Part shown: in pieces, positions 14,070-15,855 of the stretch
How positions within the stretch are numbered: the first letter of the stretch is position 1
How the letters are laid out: every line of letters begins with the position of its first letter
Assembly: GCA_027325115.1 (NCBI GenBank)
Contig: DAHWFG010000051.1
Location: forward strand, 1-15,855
Length of the DNA: 15,855 bases
Origin: JAKBCQ01 sp021807585
GTDB taxonomy: Bacteria > Planctomycetota > Planctomycetia > Isosphaerales > Isosphaeraceae
Direction of reading: 5' to 3'
Position numbers and translations under genes: made by a program
The notes under the pieces: model-generated
Told to the model about the DNA's origin: nothing
The model's database searches: none
Seen by the model: only the letters and a program-made list of their open reading frames with translations

Positions 14070-15305
14070 TTACGTAAGCGTCGGTTTGGGAATCATTGTA
14101 ATGATAACTCCCGATGTTGATGGGTCGCGTACGACGATCCCGTTCGGGGTCGACTCGCTGATCCGATAACCGTGAGCGGTCAAGGGTTTGTTTGGCGGCG
14201 GAATCCTGGGGATCGGCGAATCGATTCGCGTGGGCGAACTCGTTTCGATCGACGAATCCAATCGCCCTGGCGAACCCGATTGGATCGGCGAATCCAGTCG
14301 CGTTGGCGAAACCGTTTGGGATCGCGATTCGCCGCGGGAAATAGGTGATCCGAATACGTCTTCCGCATGTCGGCAATTGCCGGCTTGTTCTGCGGATCCA
14401 TCTTCCGCGTGACAAATGCCGGGTTGGTTTGATTCTTCGCCTGGGAGTGTGGATGTCGCGTCCGCGAATGCTCCGTCGGCGCCGTTTGGTTTGATGAGAT
14501 CGGGCGAGACGCTCGCGTTCCCAGGGGTTTCGATCCCCGGTGAGATCTCGTCCTGGGATTTGACTTGCACAGGCTGCCGGCCGTTATCCTCCGGCTGTTC
14601 ATGGAATTTGGCCGGCGCGGGCCGCGGGGTTGTGTCCGCTTTTTGCCGATCCACCTCAAACCCCCTCAATCCTTGCCGCCGTTCTTTTTGCAACCGACGC
14701 AATTCGGCCATCGTCTGTGCCAGGCAACGTTGCAGATGCCCCTCGAATTTGATGATCGTTTGGATTGTCGACGGATCGGGAACGATGCGCCGATCCTTGA
14801 TGCGTTTGGATTCGCGCCGAACGATATCGAGCCCGGCTTTTTGGTCGGGGAGCTTCGCGGCGTCCTTTCCCCAACGTGCAAATTCGGCGAGGTACTTGAC
14901 GAGATGTTCGCGAAGCTTTTCCAGCGTGACCGCCTCGGATCGGTCGCGGGTGAGATCGGGGTTTTTGAGTGCGATCATGAACTCGTGGATCACGTCGTCG
15001 TGATCGAATGTCGTCGCGGTGTTTTCGTAGCGGGTGACGCGATCGAGCCGCCACAAATAGAGCGCGGCGCGTTCGGCGTAGGCGGTTTCGAGCGATCCGA
15101 CGGGGCAAAGCCCGCTTACGACGGAATCGCGGTGCGCCTTCCAATCTTCGAGCGATTCGAATTCGTCGATGACGGGATCGGTCAAGCGGACTCCGTTCGC
15201 GAGTGCGTTTTTCGCCTCAACTGCTTTGTCCGCCTGGGATTTGGAAGCGACTGAGCGGTCTTCATCGGGCGCAGCGGTGTGATGCTGAGATTTCATGGCA
15301 TTCAT
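14070..15305 (-). CDS. Planctomycete family protein with 12-residue repeats
   Basis: A 411-residue protein of unknown function. Residues 30-210 resemble a family common in planctomycetes: an NAxxxGxxLT stretch (33-42), then CPVGSLETAYAERAALYLWRLDRVTRYE (67-94), and a helical segment IIKFEGHLQRCLAQTMAELRRLQKERR (184-210). Family members often begin with a 'GPxTxxGKxxSSxNAxxHG' segment; here that part is shortened. After residue 215 the protein is disordered, rich in Ser, Pro, Asp, Glu and Gln, with three tandem 12-residue units at 333-368. A more ordered end (GIVVRDPSTSGVIITMIP) closes it. The ATG at 15305 has AAGGA on the minus strand 8 bases upstream. No membrane segment or signal peptide is seen. 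No reaction or partner can be assigned; a coiled-coil-like, possibly nucleic-acid-associated role would be a guess. Confidence 0.8.
   Translation of the reverse strand: MNAMKSQHHTAAPDEDRSVASKSQADKAVEAKNALANGVRLTDPVIDEFESLEDWKAHRDSVVSGLCPVGSLETAYAERAALYLWRLDRVTRYENTATTFDHDDVIHEFMIALKNPDLTRDRSEAVTLEKLREHLVKYLAEFARWGKDAAKLPDQKAGLDIVRRESKRIKDRRIVPDPSTIQTIIKFEGHLQRCLAQTMAELRRLQKERRQGLRGFEVDRQKADTTPRPAPAKFHEQPEDNGRQPVQVKSQDEISPGIETPGNASVSPDLIKPNGADGAFADATSTLPGEESNQPGICHAEDGSAEQAGNCRHAEDVFGSPISRGESRSQTVSPTRLDSPIQSGSPGRLDSSIETSSPTRIDSPIPRIPPPNKPLTAHGYRISESTPNGIVVRDPSTSGVIITMIPKPTLT
14202..14309 (-). repeat. Three tandem 36-base (12-residue) repeats
   Basis: On the minus strand this codes for SPTRLDSPIQSG, SPGRLDSSIETS and SPTRIDSPIPRI: three in-phase 12-residue units with conserved S-P-x-R-[LI]-D-S-x-I. 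The DNA copies differ mainly at third positions and a few others. A weaker related stretch (GSPISRGESRSQ) precedes them. The array lies in the disordered C-terminal half of the host protein. Confidence 0.75.
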
Positions 15306-15855
15306 GATGTGGGTCCTTTCTGTGAATCGAGGGAGTTTTTGCGGTTGATTGAAATACGGTTCAGTTTTGCAAAGCTACGACAATATCTGTGAACAATCGG
15401 CGGCGTATTCGGCGGTTCAAGCCGATCGACCGGGCGAAAATCGCTCGATCGATGCCTTTCTAGGGAGAGCTTACGACATCCGGGACATCGACGTCAAGTC
15501 GATTTTAAGAAAATTGTGCTTACGGTGGATCCCCGTATCGGAACGGGGACGTTTCACCCGCACGCGCTTCGTGCTTGAAGGAGAAGGGGTCGTCGGCGAA
15601 CCGTGCGCGACTCGCGATTGAGTGTGCGAGTCAACCGAAAACAACAGCCCGGAGCTCGAGCGAGTGCGCGATATCTCCACCCATACCAGCCCGAAGCGCG
15701 AGTTTTGGTGTTGCGCTTTTCCTCGGGGGACAAAGAGTAAGTCGTTCATTGACAAGAGATAAGATAACAGCTAAGTCGATCATCCGATTTGGATCCGAGG
15801 AGGAAATGCCGTTCGAATACAAGCACGAAGCGCGAGCGAGTGAGTCGTTTTTTTT
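15306..15855. other. Right-end region without a supported gene
   Basis: No recognisable gene in these 550 bases. A 90-codon plus-strand frame starts at a TTG (15349, 44 bases from the divergent gene start) and ends at TGA 15619-15621. Its middle (AFLGRAYDIRDIDVKSILRKLCLRWIPVSERG) looks protein-like, but the start is poor (GAGGGAG 13 bases upstream) and I know no family. The last 230 bases hold dispersed repeat copies and end in a T-run cut by the window edge. Confidence 0.45.
15646..15844 (+). repeat. Three copies of a short dispersed repeat
   Basis: AGCCCGGAGCTCGAGCGAGTGC (15646-15667), AGCCCGAAGCGCGAG (15688-15702) and AGCACGAAGCGCGAGCGAGT (15822-15841) are variants of one unit, roughly AGCCCGAAGCGCGAGCGAGTG. 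This element type is scattered through intergenic DNA of many planctomycete genomes (from general knowledge). The copies are all in the same orientation. The third is followed by GAGTCG and a T-run of at least eight bases. Confidence 0.6.

Noticed and set aside
14565..15254. Plus-strand 229-codon frame
   Set aside because: Antisense to the repeat-tail protein, which has a good ribosome site and family-like core.
15471..15755. Minus-strand 94-codon frame
   Set aside because: Largely a translation of repeat DNA, with no domain or ribosome site.
15749..15777. Perfect TTGACA as a -35 box
   Set aside because: No -10-like hexamer at 16-18 bases; TAAGAT lies only five bases downstream, and no gene follows.
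15806..15855. ATG after GAGGAGG that stays open to the right edge
   Set aside because: The Shine-Dalgarno-like sequence is too close to the ATG, and the frame consists mostly of the dispersed repeat followed by a T-run.

Overview
The window is GC-rich bacterial DNA that reads like a planctomycete, most likely Isosphaeraceae or a relative. This is inferred from gene content, not from a marker gene. The clues are a DUF1571 protein, a secreted ThuA-like protein with a planctomycete-style N-terminus, a protein with the N-terminal 'LExR...LS' motif of planctomycete exported proteins, and a member of the planctomycete family that carries an 'NAxxxG' stretch before a 'PVG...ERxALxLWRL' core. The hexamer CGATCG occurs far more often than base composition predicts.

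Layout, left to right. (1) Positions 3-3354, plus strand: a left-truncated membrane protein with a beta-sandwich domain, then a secreted, tail-anchored protein that joins a terpenoid-cyclase-like helical toroid to a VWFA-related domain with an intact metal site (MIDAS). The two genes are 31 bases apart with a small hairpin between them and may be cotranscribed. (2) Positions 3355-3607: a convergent gap with two GC-rich hairpins. (3) Positions 3608-7770, minus strand: hisS, hisZ and hisG in transcription order. These are histidyl-tRNA synthetase, its catalytically degenerate paralogue that serves as the ATP phosphoribosyltransferase regulatory subunit, and ATP phosphoribosyltransferase. They couple charging of tRNA-His and the first step of histidine synthesis. 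HisG has an extra C-terminal domain although HisZ is present. (4) Positions 7771-9313, minus strand: a RimI-like acetyltransferase flanked by two long gaps with only doubtful small ORFs. (5) Positions 9314-10435, minus strand: an anchored DUF1571 protein, divergent from (6) positions 10788-11447, plus strand: a glyoxalase II-like metallo-hydrolase. (7) Positions 11508-13601, minus strand: a secreted ThuA-like protein and an LExR/Ig-like exported protein that ends in a strong hairpin. (8) Positions 14070-15305, minus strand: a planctomycete family protein with a 12-residue tandem repeat. (9) Positions 15306-15855: probably non-coding, with three copies of a short dispersed repeat.

No RNA gene, insertion sequence, CRISPR array or phage module is visible. 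The most distinctive items are the HisG/HisZ combination, the matching low-complexity inserts in HisS and HisZ, the toroid-VWA fusion, the CGATCG enrichment, and stop codons that sit inside inverted repeats.
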